A program made the position numbers and the translations under genes. A stretch of DNA of 64,000 bases from Haberlea rhodopensis (lineage: Eukaryota > Streptophyta > Magnoliopsida > Lamiales > Gesneriaceae): NCBI GenBank assembly GCA_907163345.1, contig CAJQUN010000035.1:3903973-3967972 (forward strand), read 5' to 3'. Below are positions 59,727 through 64,000 of the stretch, piece by piece (the stretch's first letter is position 1; every line of letters starts with the position of its first letter). The notes beneath the pieces are model-generated. The model saw only the letters and a list, made by a program, of their open reading frames with translations, was not told where the DNA came from and searched no databases.

Positions 59727-62010
59727 CTCGGGAAAATCGATCATCTACGACAAATGTTCCTTTTGCTGCAAGATATTTGTAAGCTTATGTGCCATTAGTT
59801 CATTCCAGATCATTGGTAACATTTCTTGAAGTTTTTGAGTCTATCAAAAGTTTGGTTTATTTATATGTGCATTCATTTCCGATGCTTGAATCAACTTATG
59901 GACTCTTTCAAAGTAACCTTTTGTTCTAATTCGAACTGTTGGGATTTTTTTCCTTCTCTTTTACATGATTTCAATCTTTCATTGACAGATTATTATCCAG
60001 TGATGAAATATACTACGGATTCACAAACAATTTTGGAAAATACTATATTTAATTTGGTAGTGGGATGAAGAATAAATAGTATTAGGTGTCTAATTTGATT
60101 GTTTCTGACGACTCAATTGTGCATTATATTAAATGACAGAAAGAATTTATAAAAGTTTAGGAAAGCAGGAAAGATTCGAAAAATAAAATATACTAAATGC
60201 CGTACCAACAGGTATGACTAATGTGCCCGAATCAGAAAAATAAAAATAAAGTGGCCTTTCAATAAAATATACTTCAATTTGTGGGGTCTATTTTTGGTTC
60301 AATCCATAAAATATTCAGCATGATTTAATCCATGAAGTTTTAAAAACTTTCTCGGTTCAATCAATTACATTAAGTCGACCGTGAGAAGCAAGCGAATAAA
60401 GATTGATTCATGAATAATTTTAAAATTTTAGGTATTAAACTAAAATTTTAAACATATTTTCGATTTAATCATTTTCCATTTGCTTCTTATGGTTGACTCA
60501 ACGTCGGGGACTGAATTTGAAATTTTTTTAAATTTTAGGAACTAAATCAGGTGAAAATTTACGGGTTTGAATCGGAAATGAACCCAAACTACATGAACAT
60601 TTTAATGTATTTCCCGTCCATTTGTCCTTCCAACCCGATGGGTCACATTGCTCCTCGTTTCATTTTATGTATCATTATTGGATAATAAATTCGTGGAGAC
60701 AAATCATTCTCGAGTTTGATTTTCCCCAATATTAATTAGTGAATGAAATTGAAGCAAATTTAATGGGAACAACATAAAAGTATTTTCAAAGCATGATTTG
60801 AAGTATCGGTGGTGTTCATGATGAGATGTCAACTAATTTAATCGTAGAAAGGGACACCACCAATATTTGTCGACCATAAAATATTGGGAAATTCTTGACT
60901 TGTTAGAGAGTTTGTTGAGTTGTCATTTTCATGCCAAATATCTCATGTCTAAATAATTTTAAATGCAAGTCTTGTTTCCCCTCAAAATATGAGTCATACT
61001 TGCACCTAGAAATTAGTTTAAAATCACCACTTAAAAATTGTTCAAAAAACTAATTTAAACAATACAATTGTCCAATGCGATTGATGCTCTTACATCAAAA
61101 GTCCAAATTACTAATGATGTTTGTCGTACTCGATCAACGGAAAATTATACACCAATACACATATCAATATATCTATATGTTTATATATGTTTAAATGCGT
61201 GTTAATATATTGTGTCCGCCCGATGTATAGAAGAATTTACACTCGTTCCATTTAAGTAAAATTGTACAAAAAATTAATTTGAGTTTTTAGAGTATTCCCA
61301 TACGTATATTTGGAAACTACGGCTAACAACTTGCATAAAATGATCAACATATTAACATTACTACCACCAATATACTATATTCTTGTTGCACGGAGGATTG
61401 AACCACAATCCCAGGAATTCTAGAAGGTTGTATTTGGATCGAAGGATTTTTATTTCAATAATGGATTTGAAATTTAGATTTGAAATGACTTTAATATTTA
61501 GGAATTTGAAATACTTTTGTATTATTAAAAAAAAAAAGGTCTTAAAATTGAAGATGCTGGATTTGAAATATATGGATTTCAAATCAGCTAAACAATTTGA
61601 ATGTATTTGTATAATAATTTAAAATCTGAATCAATCAAATCGTTATATCCAAATTGAGTCGAAGTGAATTCAAAATATGGTTTTTACGTGGGCAACCCTT
61701 TTATCTTCTATCTTTTTTGTTTTTTGTCTTTTTTTTTTTTTCCGGAGCACTTGACCTACGTTTGAGCCTCAAACTTTGAGGTGACGAGTTGTAAGAGAAA
61801 AAACAAAGAAAAAAAAAACTTTAGCAATAAAATTTTCTAGCAATTGTTTCCGTGAGATGAAAAAAATTAAACACAACGCATTATAAAAATCCACAATATA
61901 AGTTTATAAACCTTATGATAATCTCACCAAATTAAACACTAAAAATATATTACCAATATCAATTTGTTCGATCGATGAAGAGCTTGTCATCCATTCTCCT
62001 GACAATATCC
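59727..62010. other. 3' UTR and AT-rich intergenic DNA
   Basis: No gene. A T run followed by GGAGCACTTGACC...GAGCCTCAAACTTTGAG at about 61728-61790 might be another small retroelement, but boxes are not convincing. Confidence 0.4.
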
Positions 62011-62785
62011 TTTTTTTTTTTTAAAACAGAAACATGTAGTATATTAATAGAACAAATAGGTATAATGAAAAGCCAGCCGCAAACGGCAAAGACCCGATAA
62101 TACAACTGAACACAGCGGCAAATACAAACAACTATCATGGACAATGACTAAAACACATCTAGTAACGGGTGGACGAAAAGGAGATATGGGAACATGAATC
62201 ATCGAAGCAGCACAAGACCTTGACCATGATAGTGCAGAGACCAACTTAGTCAATCCAGGTTCTATCAAACATGCACCCCAGATAATGATCTAGCAAGGAA
62301 AATATCTTCCAACACATCTGAAGGTACACATAAGGGAAAACGAGAAGTATAAACTGATAATGACAACCAACCGAGCAAGCTCTCGTCTCCAAATCCCTCA
62401 AGGAAAACCAACAACTCAGGAACAACACTGCATGACACACGAAACCTAAAAACCCAGTAGCCTCAGGTAAATGATGCCACAACATTGAAACATAACCAAA
62501 TAATCACCACAAAGTAAACAAAATAATGGCGCATAGATAACCAAATGCGTACACTACAATGCAACTTCTAACAAAATCATATATACCAGACAACAAAAAA
62601 ACTATATAAATGTAGAGTAGATAATTAGAGAAAAGCACCAAAAGGGGAGGACATACACGACTAACCAGTTGCACGCAAAATAATACACGGGATCCTCCCA
62701 AATCAAGCACATACCTACGAAAGAGACTCGTACCAATCATGTAAGGACTAAGGAGCCAGTAATTTCCTAGACCATCCATCAAATT
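62011..62785 (-). mobile_element. Probable 3' tail of an L1-type LINE, minus strand
   Basis: On the minus strand this is a T/G-rich sequence ending ATATACTACATGTTTCTG and then a long A run (T run at about 62011-62022). The wording resembles 3' untranslated ends of plant L1 elements, and the composition matches 781-2012. Hydrophobic open frames inside are a consequence of the T-richness. The 5' limit is approximate. Confidence 0.45.
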
Positions 62786-63233
62786 ATGTAAGGACTAAGG
62801 AGCTAGTGAGTTTCGAGTTTTATAAATAAAATAATAGAAGAGTTTCCCGACAACATAATTTTTGATGTTATCCCTGAAGATAGTGTTATGTGATGCATCA
62901 ACTATTGATCTGAAATAATGAAGAGTTTAATATGTCCATAAGAATATCGTACCGAAGAACATTATCAAACTAATCCGACAAGGACTCTAAACAAAAATAA
63001 ACCTACACGAGTTCAAAAAATATGGAATATTAACAAAAAGAAACCATCTCATTAAATTAAATGCTACTTAATAATAACATCTCCCCTGTGGAATGTTTTG
63101 AAACGTTGCCAAAAATTGATTATAAGCAATCAGTTGCGTGCAGAAAAAGCAAATAAGTTGCGGGTCTGGTTGACTTTGATGGTCTACACAGCATACGGGT
63201 TTTGTACTTTCTTCCCCATTTCATCCGTACATA

Positions 63234-63270
<37 letters not shown>

Positions 63271-63334
63271 TTCTGTGTTTCATAAAAAAAAAACCTTAAT
63301 CTTTATCCCAACCCACGGGATAGTTTGGTGGAAG
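62786..63334. other. Intergenic and leader of the LRR gene, with (TA)n
   Basis: No gene before 63335. A (TA)n microsatellite of about 28 bp lies at 63241-63268, about 65 bp upstream of the start codon. Confidence 0.4.
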
Positions 63335-63538
63335 ATGGTGTATAAAGAGCAGGATATTCTGAGGATGGACTACGGCAGGAGGAGGCAGATGAAGAGGAAC
63401 AGAAGGCCCGGAGTGGACGAAGCAAAGACTGAGCTGGAAATAGTGGACTTGAGTGGGATGTGTTTGGATAAACTTCCCAGTCCACAGATGAATCTTGCCA
63501 CCGTCTGTAAATTGGATCTGTCCAATAATAATCTCCAG
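63335..63538 (+). CDS. First exon of a leucine-rich-repeat protein (PIRL-like), partial
   Basis: A 68-codon exon starts MVYKEQDILRMDYGRRRQMK and ends at a good donor, AATCTCCAG|GTACTC (63538/63539). After a basic N-terminus come LEIVDLSGMCLDKLPSP and VCKLDLSNNNLQ, two leucine-rich-repeat starts of the plant intracellular Ras-group LRR (PIRL) type. The remaining exons lie beyond the window or after an intron of at least 460 bp. ATG 63335 is chosen; a second in-frame ATG ten codons later is possible. Confidence 0.7.
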
Positions 63539-64000
63539 GTACTCATTCATTATCAATCTGCAAATATTTTTATTTTATTTTTGATAAGTGCGACTACCAA
63601 ATATTTTTCTGAAAATTTTGTTCTCTTCGAGTAAATTTCTAAGAGGAAAGAATATTAGGAACCTTTGTTTGATTTAATTTCTCCAAAACATAATTTTCAT
63701 ACTCAAAAATTAAAAATAACCACCATCAATTCATTTTATCATTTAAAAAAAAAAATTTAAACTAATTATATACTTCTCAAAACAATTATTTTATTTAATT
63801 CAATTTTTTCTTCAGTTTTTCATTATAATATTTTATTATTGTACTACATTTTTATATTTTAGAATTTGAAAATGTTATTGTTAAAAACCATTTCTAATAA
63901 TATTTCTTAAAGATTTTTTTCTCCAAGAGAAGAAGTAAAAAATCAAACCAAACAACGTGGAAGACTTTGAACTCAAATAATTTAAACAAATTAAAGATGA
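63539..64000 (+). other. Start of intron 1 of the LRR gene
   Basis: Very AT-rich. No second exon is visible before the window ends. Confidence 0.5.

Noticed and set aside
62044..62782. Three hydrophobic minus-strand frames that resemble membrane proteins
   Set aside because: The strand is T-rich and ends in an A run. Hydrophobicity follows from composition, and the frames do not join by splice sites.

Overview
The window is a piece of a eudicot plant nuclear genome. It is AT-rich, the genes have many short exons with GT-AG introns, and the encoded proteins match plant families: PEPPER-type KH protein, TRANSPARENT TESTA 9/CLEC16A, ribosomal protein uL30, an SRP40/Nopp140-type nucleolar protein and an At1g16860-like membrane protein. 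More than half of the sequence is transposable elements or their remains. No viral, bacterial or organellar block was recognised, and no tRNA or rRNA gene was seen.

Layout. 0.8-2.0 kb: T/G-rich tail of a probable L1 LINE. 2.3-5.0 kb: decayed RTE-clade LINE (minus). 7.2-9.6 kb: four-exon gene for a two-TM membrane protein (plus). 10.4-16.8 kb: Mutator-like element with a perfect 9-bp target duplication, palindrome-array terminal repeats, a MULE transposase gene (plus) and an intact five-exon plant mobile domain (PMD) gene (minus). 18.4-21.7 kb: a second RTE LINE remnant interrupted by a short LTR retroelement with a 5-bp duplication. 22.5-26.3 kb: six-exon PEPPER-like KH gene (plus). 27.9-39.0 kb: twenty-exon TT9/CLEC16A gene (minus), with a 5'-truncated L1 in one 5-kb intron. 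42.0-48.9 kb: SINE, Gypsy-type LTR remnant, a doubtful small ORF, and a non-coding LTR element with internal tandem repeats. 50.5-52.9 kb: six-coding-exon RPL7 (uL30) gene (minus), with one apparent frameshift. 53.9-55.1 kb: a second, unrelated cluster of short palindromes around exon-like fragments. 55.8-59.7 kb: seven-exon SRP40/Nopp140-like gene (plus). 62.0-62.8 kb: another LINE tail (minus). 63.3 kb to the end: first exon of a leucine-rich-repeat gene.

The host genes are unrelated housekeeping or regulatory genes and form no pathway cluster. The most unusual unit is the MULE: its transposase and PMD genes converge tail to tail, and both terminal repeats carry 15-bp-core palindromes spaced about 40 bp apart. 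Two frame breaks, in the MULE transposase start and in the last RPL7 exon, are both one extra base in a G/C run, so base-calling error must be excluded before either is called a real mutation.

Exon coordinates were deduced by hand from reading frame, GT-AG sites and remembered family sequences. No alignment was run.
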